Positions 1 through 11,502 of a DNA stretch of 64,000 bases are shown here, in pieces. A model generated the notes under the pieces. The model was not told the DNA's origin. It saw nothing but the letters and a program-made list of their open reading frames with translations, and made no database searches. Position numbers and translations under genes: made by a program. Location of the stretch: assembly GCA_905331475.1 (NCBI GenBank), contig CAJNYU010004668.1, positions 62,001 to 126,000 on the forward strand, written 5' to 3'. Source of the DNA: Rotaria socialis (Eukaryota; Rotifera; Eurotatoria; Philodinida; Philodinidae). Positions within the stretch are counted from its first letter, which is position 1. Each line of letters opens with the position of its first letter.

Positions 1-196
1 TTTTTGTTGCGGTTTTTTTCTTAAATGATTTCTTTTTTTTGTGCATATTTCTTTTTGTATACGTGTAAACTGATGATATGATTAAACGAGGGAATTGATT
101 GACCATTGAACGAATATTGTCGTCTTTTGAAATAATTATTCAGACTTTTCAAAATTATTCTTACGATTAGTCACAAAAAATGAAAGCTCAGATTAA

Positions 197-400
197 GACC
201 ATTGTGAAACCCTGTTAGCTGCAACATTCGCTTACTTTTTAATGATAACATTCATTATTGGATCGAAAAATCAACCAGGTGACTTGGAAACTGTTGCAAT
301 GGTTGTTTACTTATACATGTATAGTAAATATCAGATTGATGAAATTCATAAGTTGAGAAATGAAGTAAACATTGAACAAAGTCATAAGCGTATTAAATAA
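197..400 (+). CDS. possible last exon of an unrecognised membrane protein
   Basis: A frame open from about 197 to a stop at 398-400 encodes a hydrophobic stretch (AATFAYFLMITFIIG) followed by a charged tail ending EQSHKRIK. A possible 3' splice site (ctgttag) lies at about 212-218. No upstream exon was found, because the window starts only 200 bases earlier, and no family is recognised. It could be a chance open frame. Confidence 0.2.
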   Translation, partial: DHCETLLAATFAYFLMITFIIGSKNQPGDLETVAMVVYLYMYSKYQIDEIHKLRNEVNIEQSHKRIK

Positions 401-1799
401 GAAAACCGAGAAACCTATAGAACAAGAAGCTTAACAAGAGGATAAACAACTGTCACACTTCGATTGTTTTTTTGGGTAACATTTGTAATATAATTTTTCT
501 TTTGTTCCTTCGATTAACCTCGATTTCTATTGCAATTCCCAAATCATTTACAAGTTTGAATTTTATAATTGGTAATTTCTCTTTTAAATTATATACAGTC
601 TGATTTGAATCCCCCATTTTACCAATTCAAAAGGCTCTTTTACCTCAAAAATTAAATTATTCATCACGCTTTGTTTTATTATATAGTATTCGTACTATTT
701 TTTGTACATATCAGTTGTTATTAAGTACTTTACTTGTTGGTCGACTTTTAACACACATGTATATAGGCATCTAAGTTTGGTAAAATGCTTCCTTCAGTGT
801 TTAACTATATAATGATACAAGAACTTTCAAGAAATTCATTCCTTAATCTATATCGAACTCTTCCCATTAGTTGAAAATAATTTATTATCGATTAAGGCAT
901 AGTTTTCAAAGTCAATAATTTATAGCAACGTTAATTGTAAGACATAATCTAATGACATCTTATGATTAGATAATAGTGTGATTGTATATAATGAGTATCT
1001 TTCATTGGCGCATATAAACAAAGAACTACGAAAATACAAAAGCCTATTCTTTAATAAACTAGGCATAGATCGGCATAATGAAACATTTTCTATCTTGCCT
1101 ATTCTGATTATCTCTTGTCGATTATTTCATTTTGGTTTTTTTGTTTACCAAGTTCAGTCGTATGGGAGCAATAAAAGTAAACGTTTTAGTTTAACAATTT
1201 TGAACAAAGATTTTTGCCTAGAATAGTTAACAGCATAAATCTTGTAGATGTAATCGTTTATATGTCTATTGAAGTTTTCATGCGAAAATTTCGTTATTAT
1301 TTGTAGATAATAGCGAATAACATGCTCAGACCTTCAAGTGGCAGCCGAGAAGTACTGTTCTATTTATATATCACTTCATCAAAAGAAGGAATGTTATAGA
1401 TAATTGACCCTTTTATTCGAGATATACTGAGGGTCACCCTGTCCTAGTGTACAGTTCAGTGCATGGTACAATAATACTGGAGACGAACACAGACTCTGTG
1501 TAGGATAGAAAACAAAAGGTAATTCTTTCGTCACTCTCTTGCCATCGTACTTTATTCGATCTCTTAGTCTCAATTAAGATGAATACTTTGATACATAGTG
1601 GAGCTTAAAAAACATTATATAATATGAAAAAGTTTCTATTTTAGCAGAAAATATTTTTCATCAAGGAACTCACTATTATTCTATCAATATTCAAGTGCTG
1701 ATTATCTTAAGATATGAAATATAAATTCTACTTCATATTTGCATATTTTTTCTTATTCAATAATTGACATCACGTCATTCTTATAAAATGCAAGCATGC
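401..1799. other. no gene seen
   Basis: AT-rich sequence. The open frame at 978-1226 begins with GTG, resembles no protein family and has no convincing splice sites. Nothing else is supported here. Confidence 0.5.
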
Positions 1800-2054
1800 C
1801 CCAGGTCGAACATACACGGTCGTATACGACGGTAAATCGCCGTATTTGGCCGTATTACATGGCTCCGTATTACGATCGTAAATCTCCGTGCCGTATACGG
1901 CGAATTCCGGCGCTTTACGGTCGTTTTTGATCGTATTTCCCCGTAATCCGACACGGAGATTTACGATCGTAATACGGAGCCATGTAATACGGCGATTTAC
2001 CGTCGTATACGGCAGAAAACGGCCGTATACGGACGTCGTAAAGCTCGTCCTGGG
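1800..2054. mobile_element. CCCAGG-family palindromic MITE, copy 1
   Basis: A 255-bp GC-rich island in AT-rich surroundings begins CCCAGGTCGAAC and ends CTCGTCCTGGG. The two halves form a near-perfect inverted repeat (about 1818-1890 against 1962-2035). The interior is made almost wholly of CGTA/TACG-type words such as CGTATACGGC and CCGTATTAC. It shares its termini with the elements at 22724, 24460 and 25865. A 2-bp target duplication is not clear for this copy: GC lies on the left and AT on the right. It has no coding capacity. Confidence 0.75.
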
Positions 2055-2460
2055 ATGGATATAGTTGGATGATTTTGTTACTAAATCTATCTAAGCCTTT
2101 AAAAAATTGAAAATCTTTGCAAAATTAGAAAAAGTTCTTTCAGCCAACATATTCAATCTGATTCCTTTTTAAGAATGACCATTAAAACAAATGATAACTT
2201 CATTTACGAATAGCTAATAAGTTCACACAACTATCTTAAGGTCATTCTGTTATATAGAGTAATCTGTATTCATAGTATATTTCAATCTGAAAACTACTGA
2301 TGCTTGCATTATAGATCGAAGTTCAATTTTAATAATAGGGAGATTAGAAGTAGTCTTTCATTTCAAATCATGTCTTTTCGCATATTTACAAAGTTTTACA
2401 TATCCTGGAAACAGACTATTTTGTCTTTTCGGACAAAAAAGAATTTACGTTTCATCTATT

Positions 2461-2730
2461 TTGCAGAATATACCACCACGACCACAGCTTCCTGCCCAAC
2501 AACTTCAGGCACAAATCACGGTATTACAACAACAAGTCCAAACACAAGCTACCCAACATCAACAACAACTCCAAGCACAAGTTACCCAGCATCAACAACA
2601 ACTCGAAGTACAAGTTACCCAGCATCAACAACAACTGCAAGCTGCAATCACCCAATACCAACAACAGCACATATCAGATATCAATGATATTGTTAGAATT
2701 GTGATTGATCAAATGGTCAATCAAATTTAG
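2461..2730 (+). CDS. 3' exon of a glutamine-rich coiled-coil protein (partial)
   Basis: An open frame follows a good 3' splice site (ctattttgcag, ending at 2463) and ends at TAG 2728-2730. It encodes a Pro/Gln-rich start, then an 11-residue repeat of the type TQHQQQLQAQV present about three and a half times, then a short tail ending DQMVNQI. The 11-residue spacing with regularly placed Leu and Val suggests an extended or coiled-coil helix. There is no ATG at the 5' end, so this is probably the terminal exon of a gene whose other exons I could not find. The overlapping frame from 2304, rich in Thr and Ser, is a shadow. Function is unknown. Confidence 0.4.
   Translation: MQNIPPRPQLPAQQLQAQITVLQQQVQTQATQHQQQLQAQVTQHQQQLEVQVTQHQQQLQAAITQYQQQHISDINDIVRIVIDQMVNQI
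2551..2667 (+). repeat. 33-bp coding tandem repeat, about 3.5 copies
   Basis: Units begin at 2551, 2584, 2617 and 2650 (the last partial) with few differences. Each unit encodes 11 residues (Thr-Gln-His/Tyr-Gln-Gln-Gln-Leu-x-x-x-x). The period is a multiple of three, so the number of copies can change without shifting the frame. Confidence 0.8.
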
Positions 2731-4010
2731 TTTTGTATGTGGGTGTGTGTTATGCGATTATCTCTTACTCTCTTTTTTTCTCGTAAGAGCCACTTTATAA
2801 ACATGGTAAGTATATTGGATTTCTAAAAATCATTTTTTAAAACGATTTCTTTATTTTTCAGAGTCGCTTCATTAACGATAACTGGAATTTATGATTAGTT
2901 TTTTTGTTTATTAAAATTAGTGCTCCTGCTCAGCTTTGTTCATCCAGTTATTGACTTAATTATATGAAGCTGTATAAACTAACATCACAATTGATAAATA
3001 GTTCGATTTGATCCTTCACTACAGTTTTAATTATTCAAAGTTTCCTACAAGCTGCTTTTATCGTTGAAACCAAAACTTTAAATCCTTCAAATTCTGTTCT
3101 CTACATATTATTTGCTGGGTTTGTGGTTATGATCAAGAATAAAGAATTATCGACGTCCTAACAACTTTTGTTCGATCATAGTTGAAAAATAAAACAACAG
3201 TTGAAAAATGAAAAACGTAAATATTTTTTCTCTAGATCAAATAATTATACACCAACTCGTTCATTATGTGGTGTTTGATAAGTTGATTGTAATATATATT
3301 TGATTTTAAAATAGAAATTTAAATGTAGCTGTTACTATATCAATCCAAATGTTTAGTTGGGTGTAAAGTTTAAGATCTTCCCAAGAATGTTTATCATCAA
3401 CTTAACAAATACAAGTTAATTTAACATAACCTATGTTATGAATGAAGCAATCTTTTTCTTGATTTTGATATGAGTGTACTGTTTTTCTCTCCCTCTCTGT
3501 CCTGTATTATTACTACTTTTGTTGTAATTAGATATTTTTTGTTTATGTGAAATTATCTCTTTTTGTGGTAGAATAAATTAAGTAATGATTATCATTTTCA
3601 TGTGAATGCCAGTATTAAACAATTTTAGGTAGGAAGAAACAAGTGAATATCAGAGATAGAGAAACTATCAATCATTGCACTTCGGAATAACAGTTATTTT
3701 CTGTTGTATTTCTGCTTACACGGCTCATACGTTGATTTATTTTTGGAGAATAAATTTTCACTCAGTAAATAGACATGACTAGCTTTTTCACTGAGCAATA
3801 CATTTCAACCTATAATTCTTTATTCGAGAATGAACTAGGTGCATATGGTGCAGTTTTCATTTATTTTCTTTGATGTTCATGTATCCTCATTGACAGAGGT
3901 CAAGCCAATATTTTGATGCTCTCTCAAATATTGAGTAGTTGTCAATCATCTATATTTTGTATTTGAATGAAGCAATGAATTCTCCACTCACTAGAAAAAT
4001 TTAAACCACG
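2731..4010. other. no gene seen
   Basis: AT-rich non-coding sequence. A plausible small intron (gtaagtatat near 2806 to tttttcag near 2861) lies just after the glutamine-rich exon and may belong to its 3' region. Confidence 0.4.
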
Positions 4011-5292
4011 CAAATCTCACAGTTTGTTTAGATTGTATTATCATATAGTTGGTAATATATGAGCGCATGGCTATCTCCGTACACTACACAACTGTAGATG
4101 TAATTTGATTTCTTTCTTTATTGTTTTTCTCTTATTGTATATTTTTAAAAAGTAACCAAAAATGAGGTATTTTAACGATGTTAAACGTGATACAATAATA
4201 ACAAATAGAGTGAGAGATTGAAAGAATTTAAAAAGAATAGCAAATGGGTATACGTGCCCATTTGCAGCAATTAGTAACCCAATATCTGCATACAATCAAA
4301 TAGAGCAGAGAAAATTTGTGATTGGTGAAACGATCATGACACGTGATAACAGAGGCATGATAGAAAAAGACTTGTTTTCTCGGAAAGCACTTAAACTACA
4401 ATATCGAGATTTTAACTGTAGAATGTATATGTAGAAAGGACCTTGTTATATTAACTGAAACTCTTATTACACTCCCTTTTACAAAATTGATTGATCTAAT
4501 TTTCACATTACAAGAATGATTTATGAGACTTTCATATAGTTTGGTCTGTTTTCGGAAACTGGGCTAGAGTGAGGTTTTAAAACCACAATAGATTTCTCTC
4601 TACGTATAGATTATATAGCCAAATTTTGGATGCTGTACACTCTAAATAAAAATCTTTTTCTTGGAAACCAACAAAAAGGTTTCCGAACTTTTTTATGCCC
4701 GAAAGGGTTTCCGGGCTCACCTTGGAAACTTTTAAAAGGTTTTTGAGAGTAAAAAAAGGGTTTACCGACTTCAGAAACCTTTAAAGCGTTTCATATAGTG
4801 ACAAATCCGGAAACGCTTCACGGTTTCCGGAAAAAAGTGATCCGTTTCCAAAAATCCAAAAACCCTGTCACTTTTTCGGAAACCCTTCAGCGTTTCCGGT
4901 TTTGCCCCATATGAAACGCATTTTTTCTTTCCAAGAACCTTTTAAAAGTATCCGAGATTAGTCCGGAAACGTATTCAGGTTTTCGGAATCAGCCTGGAAA
5001 CCTATTTGGGTTTTCGAACGCTCGGAAACCTATTTTCCTGGATTCCCGGGAAAACAATTTTTATTTAGAGTATAGTCAAATATCTTAAACAATCCGGTTT
5101 CATGCGACCTCTCAATACCCATTAACATAATGAATGTTATTTTTGCCTGTTTTTCAACAAAAATATAATAAGAGAAAAACAATAAAGAAAGAAATCAAAT
5201 TACATCTACAGTTGTGTAGTGTACTGAGATAGCTATGCACTCATATATTACCAACTATATGATAAGATAATGTAAGCAAACTGTGAGGTTTG
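4011..5292. mobile_element. non-autonomous DNA transposon with about 130-bp terminal inverted repeats
   Basis: The left arm (about 4011-4147) and right arm (about 5160-5292) are reverse complements at roughly 90% identity. Both contain CACAGTTTG, a block spelling TATAGTTGGTAATATATGAG, and a run of TTTCTTTCTTTATTG. The 1.28-kb unit has no transposase-like frame; a 74-codon frame at 4071-4295 lies mostly in the left arm. A separate palindromic MITE sits inside it at 4638-5072. I could not identify a target-site duplication, so the superfamily is unassigned. Confidence 0.7.
4638..5072. mobile_element. GGAAACC-word MITE with TA target duplication
   Basis: The terminal inverted repeats are ACTCTAAATAAAAAT and ATTTTTATTTAGAGT, flanked on both sides by TA (4636-4637 and 5073-5074), as in Tc1/mariner-type elements. 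The 435-bp interior is filled with variants of GGAAACC and GGTTTCCG in both orientations. It lies wholly inside the long-TIR element at 4011-5292, so it inserted later. Confidence 0.75.
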
Positions 5293-6465
5293 TAGGGTAC
5301 ACGTTATCGTTGGAACTCTTGTAGACGTTAAGTGAACGAAAAATTTTCTTCTTGAGATATTATAAGTTATTTATGATTTATANGGTTTGTGCGACATGGG
5401 TATTCATTTTTGCAACGAGAAATAATCTTATCAAGATTATTCACACTTCTAGGAGTGATATTGGATACATAAATGGCAGATCAAGAGAATTTAGGTTGAG
5501 CATAAAGCTAACATATTCGAATATACATTGATTCCTATCAGAAGAATAATTTTCTTTGACACCAATCTGCTACATAAAACGAAAATAAAAAGCATCATTC
5601 TTTTCTAATTAAATATTTTTCAACAGTTCCTTCGTAGGAACAATATGTTCTGAGCTAATTGCGGATATAACATGTTCATAAAGATAAATGAAGAATATCT
5701 ATGTAAAAGTAACTTTTTCGAACGAGAATGACGTTAAAACAAAAAAGTAATTCATACCAAAATGGCCTTTGATTGATATATTGGATTCACGCATATTTTT
5801 CCAAAGACAGTCTGAAGTTTACGTTCAATGGAGTGTAAGAAAATAAAATGTGCCAAATAATATAACTAAAGTCATGATTAATCAAGTTACAGCGAAAAAT
5901 GTCTAGAGATCACTTTTCTCTGAACAATCCTCAAAATTTGAGCAGTGACGATTATTATGTAAAAGCGTTCTTGTGATCTATGAGAGAATTTCATTAAAAC
6001 ATTTGCATGCGTCGTTTCTTTTTAACAATTGAATATTCTGAAATCGTATTCTACAACTATTTGAGAATAAGTGAAACAGAAGATACTCATATGTGCATTC
6101 ACTGATCTACATATTATTTCAATCAAACAACAATATCCAAAAAAAGAAAAGTAAATACGATACTTTGGGCAAGAAAAGCCTGCAACGAAATGGGGATTGA
6201 AGCTATTCCAATTGATCGAAAAAGATATTTAACATTGATTTTATACATGATCAAAGCAACGTTGACTTTATGTTTAAACAGAACTGCTCATTCCAACAAG
6301 TCGTAGTCTATGTATAGAATATCTACCTTCTAGTCTTCACAAGGCGATTGATATTGTTGATCGACAGTACTTATAGAAATATCGAATTGAGATCTATAGT
6401 CATTCACACTAATCTGATGAGTAGCATTGAGCTACTCTTTCCATGCAAAAAAGAATCACAGAGAA
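5293..6465. other. no gene seen
   Basis: AT-rich sequence with a single N near 5383. No open frame with protein-like composition was found on either strand. Confidence 0.5.
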
Positions 6466-6650
6466 AATCCGATTTTAATCGATTCTTACCTGATAATCGA
6501 TTTTAATCATATAGCTTGACAATAGCGCTTTTCTTGAGATTCGATGGCGAAACCTTTTGTTTTCATAAGTTTTTTTTCAGAAAGATCGATTTTAATCAGA
6601 TTATAATAGTGCCATTATAATCGATTTTTAATCGAATTCTTAATCGAATT
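6466..6650. repeat. palindromic AATCGATT-word repeat island
   Basis: Repeated copies of GATTTTAATCGAT and its complement occur in both orientations at the two ends, separated by a unique centre. It resembles the better-bounded element at 24033-24199, which uses AATCAGATTAAAATC. It is probably a degraded MITE; its ends are approximate. Confidence 0.45.
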
Positions 6651-6920
6651 TTTTTGACATGGGATACAAATACAAAATATCAATGTTTCTCTTAACACAA
6701 AGTAATTGATTTTTAACAAACATTTCTTCGATGTTGTTCTAAAATGGTAATGCAGTAATATATTTTTTTACTGACAATTAATGCCTCTATTGTGTTTCTA
6801 TTCCTAAATTATATTGGTGTTCTTTAGAATTCTATGGTTTGATGTAATTTATTTCTAAATATATTAATACAAAGTTAAATACTGGTTTGAATCATAAAAT
6901 TGTTTTTAAATGTCATAGTA

Positions 6921-8207
6921 TTAACGAATTTCATGTAAATTTATGGATTTCTTAGTTAAAACGACAATAGTGTTTTCATCCCATGTTGCAACATCTTCAA
7001 GCCGTTGATGATGATCATATTTATCCGTTTTTAAGAGTTGTCCATCAGCTGAAATATGAAGAAACCGACAATCATCATGATCAATGGCTAACCATTGATC
7101 GCCATTAACTGCACAACAACGACAACGTCCATGAATATGAATTGACCATATACAATTGAGTGTTGTAGAGGAACGCAAATCAAGACGACTTTCTTCTGTG
7201 TGTCTATTGAAGATAGGAATTGCTAGAAAGCCATTACTATATTTAATATCACAAATAACTTCATCTATTGCGCATGTTGCCGGTGTATGCCATGTCTTTA
7301 TAAATTGAAAGGATTCTCGAAGATCGAATTCATGAATTGGTGAACCCCATTCTGCAGTTGATAAGAATAGAACATCATCGGAACATGTTGAACGCCACCA
7401 ATCTGTGTTTGCAGATATAGAACACTCTGAAAGTACCATTGTTTCATCATCAAAAATAAATATTTGTTTAAAAGTAACAATAATAAATCGATGGATTACT
7501 GATGACCAACAAATACTATGAATAACACCATGATAAAATGGTATTTCGCTAACAATAGTAAAATTTCGATCCAATAAACATAAATGTTTACCTTCTCGTT
7601 CAACGAGAAGATGTCTTTCATTACTACCAATAGAACTTTCATTGCCTGATTTGATATGAATCGTATAATTTGGATGGGCCAATGGAAAAAGACATTGTGA
7701 AGTAACTAGATTTTCATCAATAATTAATGGGCGAAGTTTTAATCGAAGATGTTCAAGCTCAACAAGTTTTATTTCTATTAAATTAATATCATGATCAATT
7801 TGATTATACATTTCATCTTGTTCTTTGATCGATTCATCTAATTTATCTCGAGTAAGAGCAAGTTCTTGCTGTAGATATTGTTTCTTTTTTTCAACAAGAT
7901 CATAACACTTTTTGTTGCAGTATTGATTTATGGATTGATAAGCTTCGTTACGCCATCGTTCAAGTTGCTCGAGACAGTATGGTTCAATAGATGATAGTCG
8001 AACTCCAAGTTTATCGATCGTATTGATTAAATGTGGTCGACTTTGACTGCATTGATTTTCGTGTTCATTCGCATGATCATGGCAAAAGTGATGATCACAA
8101 TGATTACATATACTGTGCGGTAAACTAGAACATTGATGAACGGAACAAGACTCTGATGAGTTTTTTATTCGCTCATATTGTTTGAAATGACTAGTCATTA
8201 GTGCCAT
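6921..8207 (-). CDS. B-box/AN1-like zinc finger, coiled coil and propeller-like protein
   Basis: A 428-residue single-exon protein. Residues 21-53 hold a compact Cys/His cluster: C21, H24, C26, then C34-x2-C37-x4-C42-x2-H45-x3-H49 and C53, which resembles a B-box or AN1-type zinc-binding module. Residues about 80-155 are a charged helical region (LVEKKKQYLQQELALTRDKL) likely to form a coiled coil. The remaining 240 residues alternate short hydrophobic strands with loops, as in WD or NHL propellers (for example GDQWLAIDHDDCRFLHIS). Zinc-finger/coiled-coil/propeller proteins of this layout are a large family in bdelloids and resemble TRIM proteins without the RING. The substrate or partner is unknown. 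The start at 8207 is the first ATG of a clean frame. Confidence 0.75.
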   Translation of the reverse strand: MALMTSHFKQYERIKNSSESCSVHQCSSLPHSICNHCDHHFCHDHANEHENQCSQSRPHLINTIDKLGVRLSSIEPYCLEQLERWRNEAYQSINQYCNKKCYDLVEKKKQYLQQELALTRDKLDESIKEQDEMYNQIDHDINLIEIKLVELEHLRLKLRPLIIDENLVTSQCLFPLAHPNYTIHIKSGNESSIGSNERHLLVEREGKHLCLLDRNFTIVSEIPFYHGVIHSICWSSVIHRFIIVTFKQIFIFDDETMVLSECSISANTDWWRSTCSDDVLFLSTAEWGSPIHEFDLRESFQFIKTWHTPATCAIDEVICDIKYSNGFLAIPIFNRHTEESRLDLRSSTTLNCIWSIHIHGRCRCCAVNGDQWLAIDHDDCRFLHISADGQLLKTDKYDHHQRLEDVATWDENTIVVLTKKSINLHEIR

Positions 8208-9223
8208 ATGAAATTTTATGATTTATTCAGTGAATTTCTGGCCCTCGTTTCTTTTATATTGATAGATACTTCGCAGTTCAAGAGAGACGGAGGAAAAAAC
8301 GAAGCAAATGGCAAAACAAAATGTTTACCCTTTTTTATTTAAAATGACAAATAATATTGCAACTCTTTCTATGCGATAATAGAAATGTCCTAGTGCAAAG
8401 ATAATTCAAACACGACATTAATCATTCACGTCTTGATCTTTTGATCAACAAAGTTGTCTTCTTTGAATAAAATGCACATAAATGAATCTGTAGATGCGCG
8501 ATAGTGAGCGTTGGTATAAGATAAATAAATACGTACCGACGTTTATGTCCATACTTATTTTAACTACACTATTGATTATAAATCATCTTTCTATAAATTA
8601 AATATACTAATAATTTTCTCAGTTCATTTTAATAACTGTTTTTATACTGAAGAGGAATTTATCTCGGGGTGAAATCATTTGGGAGTTTACTTTATTAATG
8701 CCTTTTTGTTGAGCACTCGCTTTATCTCGTTAAAAGATAAACGAGCAAATACTGTATTTTAACAACATAGCAGTTAAAACCAATATTTTATTGTATACAG
8801 GTAATAGTTGAATTATTGAGATGGTTGCAAGTGCTCGTTTTATAGGAGGAGTAGATGCAGCAGAAAAGAGTTCTCTTTTTCGTGATTGAAAAACAAAGAT
8901 TTTATTCGTTTTTGAAATGAACGAGATATAAACAATGGAGCACAGATATTCCTAAAAAGCGTTCGCTCTATCAATATTAACTTGATACGGAAAATAACTT
9001 CTAGAAGAGCACTTGAACAATTGCATGTTGATTATGTTGCTCTAATGTTATTCAGTAATCTCAATATGTATATCAATATCGACCTCTTCCAATATTATGA
9101 AACCTACTTTTCATAAGAAAAAAGGAAAATCTTTTAATATCTGTAAGAGATTTCTTATGTTTTTCTTCACTTTGATATTTGTCTTCATTTATCGTTGCTA
9201 TAATCGACCTTTGAGAAACATAC
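8208..9223. other. no gene seen
   Basis: AT-rich upstream region of the zinc-finger gene. It contains no coding sequence that I can support. Confidence 0.5.
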
Positions 9224-9646
9224 CAGAGTTGGAACCGGTCTAAAATTTTAAGACCGGTCCGGTCCGGCCGGTCCAAAACATTTTCCACACGGGTGAAAAC
9301 CGGCAAGTTTACAATATTTTTTTCACATAAAAAATGAATGACAGGCGGAATTTCTTTGTAGTACGTGATAATTCGAAAAAGGCCTAGCATTTCTCGATGA
9401 ATAATATTTCAAATTAAATTCAATCTTTAAAAATAATGTTATGAAATAAATTAGACCCAGGAAATAAAGCTTTGACTTTATTTTTCAACAATGAAACTTT
9501 TTTTTTTCATGAAATTCAACGGTTACTTTGATAAAAGCATGAAAAATTGTTATTAATAGTTTTCGCAAGGAAAAAATGGCAGATCTATAAAAAAATTTTC
9601 AACCGGCAAAAACCGGTGGTGACCAGCCGGACCGGTTCCAACTCTG
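9224..9646. mobile_element. hAT-type MITE with perfect 8-bp target duplication
   Basis: The termini CAGAGTTGGAACCGGTC and GACCGGTTCCAACTCTG (ending at 9646) are inverted repeats. The flanking octamer AAACATAC is identical on both sides (9216-9223 and 9647-9654), the 8-bp signature of hAT transposition. The 423-bp element is rich in ACCGGT and CCGGTCC words near its ends and AT-rich in the centre. No transposase is encoded. The exact duplication suggests a fairly recent insertion. Confidence 0.9.
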
Positions 9647-9654
9647 AAACATAC

Positions 9655-10150
9655 GATTGAATCAAGTAAATATAAGTGAATGCCATGCAGAGACCAGCTG
9701 TTTCGACTAGCACGTACCAGTAAAACGACAAGTTCCAATTTCGACTCAATCATTTTTTACATCATTTTCGAAGTTCAACTTATTTTGGCACTTCATTAGA
9801 ATTTGACAATTGAGTTCAATGGAAGCTCCAAGTATAAATCATCTATTTTACTCTAACAGTCACATCGATAGAGCCCAACTTCCAGCTTGGCCTATGCAGT
9901 GAGTATTACAATTGTTCAGTCTGCTTTATTTTAAACGTTTTCTGTTTGATTTAATTCCAGCAGGTAATCCAAATAGTCATTTGAATAGAGAGAATGGTTT
10001 CGAAGAAAAATAATAAAAGGCATGCAAAACTGTTTTAGATACACTTCAGAAAAAAGACTTCACAGCATTTAGAGTAATCATACAATTTATTTTAAAGAAT
10101 ATTATTATAGAACAAACAATTTTGTATGAAACACGGCATCTTTGGATTCT
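9655..10150. other. no gene seen
   Basis: AT-rich intergenic sequence between the hAT MITE and the membrane-protein gene. Confidence 0.5.
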
Positions 10151-10756
10151 CTACAACTCTCCACAAACTATTAAAACAGACAAATATTTTAGTCTATTGA
10201 CAAAAAAGTTAGGTTGATGTTCAGAATAACGCATCACGACGAATAATGAAGCTTTGAGTATGATTTCCATGACGAAAAAAAATTGATATCTATCCATATT
10301 TTGCTCCATTAATTCTAAATAGTACATAAAAAAGAAAGCAAGAAAAAGAGCTGGAAGCTGCGACACTTCTGTAACCCAACGATAAAAGTGCATAGACGTT
10401 ATTGAATAATTATTATTACCCAATCCGAACCATTTAAAGAGAAAAGCAAGTAGAACATAAATGAGTATCACGGCCAGTTGCTGAATCAACAATGTAAATT
10501 TGGATACATTCAGTTCTTCTTGTTGATATGACGATGAGTTGACATGTTTTCTGATGGCCCGAATGAAACGACGACAGTAAGAAGAACAAAGAGAAAAAAC
10601 AGCACAAAAAAACAATAAAGCAACATAAATATGCACAAGAACAAAATTAGTGAGCCATGCAGCTATAGCATCACTAAGTAGCCGCGATCGGTTGTTAAGA
10701 ATGCATGGCATATACTCATTGTCTGTTGACAACAATGAACCATTTGACAGTTGCAT
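10151..10756 (-). CDS. unrecognised multi-pass membrane protein
   Basis: About 201 residues from the ATG at 10756; the frame stays open upstream to 10852, so the start is uncertain or an upstream exon exists. The N-terminus has potential N-glycosylation sites (NGS, NRS) and no basic residues before the first hydrophobic helix. Four hydrophobic segments are visible: around FVLVHIYVALLFFCAVF, LAVILIYVLLAFLFKWF, ALFLAFFFMYYLELM and FFFVMEIILKASLFVVM. It could be part of a seven-helix receptor with missing 5' exons or a small four-helix protein. No family motif is recognised. Confidence 0.5.
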   Translation of the reverse strand: MQLSNGSLLSTDNEYMPCILNNRSRLLSDAIAAWLTNFVLVHIYVALLFFCAVFSLCSSYCRRFIRAIRKHVNSSSYQQEELNVSKFTLLIQQLAVILIYVLLAFLFKWFGLGNNNYSITSMHFYRWVTEVSQLPALFLAFFFMYYLELMEQNMDRYQFFFVMEIILKASLFVVMRYSEHQPNFFVNRLKYLSVLIVCGEL

Positions 10757-10852
10757 TGATAAAATGTATCGATGACGATAAACGAAACAATTATGCACGT
10801 GTATATATATCAGATACAACAAAATATGAGTTCGTTGTTTATTTTTGTTCAA

Positions 10853-11502
10853 TGATCAGTGTCATTTTAAGAGAAAATGCAATACTATATATGTATATGA
10901 TAAACATACGTTTTGTCGTCGTCCACTATGTTCGATATTATTTTCTTTCGTTCGCTAATGATTGGTGTAATGAAACAAAAGATAAATAGTAATAATTCGA
11001 GAGAGGAACTTCAAGAATTTCTGTTTTAGAAATTTTACTAAAAATTCAATTGTTTTGTTTCTTTCAACATCAAATGTAAGCGACAGCGAAAACAAGAGCT
11101 CATGTCATGTTAGACAAAAATTCTATGATTCAGTTTTTATATTTATAATATCCTGCAATAGAGCTAAAACTGAGTTAAATGATCATAACTCCAGAATACT
11201 TGATACATGTTTTTTGGCATTTTGACTGTTTCGTATTTTGATCATATTTACTAAGCATTTAACAAAACATATTTCGTTTATTTTTGCTGATTTATTATTA
11301 CATTATTTACAAGTATTTCTCTTGATGAGATATAAATATCAACGGCAGACAAAAACTCATTATTTAATGCTACTAGAATAAAAGTGATATGTAACTAGTT
11401 TCTATTGAAAAGCAAACATAGAAATACGTAGAATCATCCACATTCGTTTCCACTAATGCTCATATCCGGACGATTAGAAGATGGTATTTCATCACTGGAA
11501 TT
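10853..11502. other. no gene seen
   Basis: AT-rich intergenic sequence. The plus-strand frame 10705-10989 overlaps the membrane-protein gene and has no family resemblance. Confidence 0.5.

Noticed and set aside
978-1226. 82-codon open frame on the plus strand
   Set aside because: It begins with GTG, has no family resemblance, and lacks splice or promoter context.
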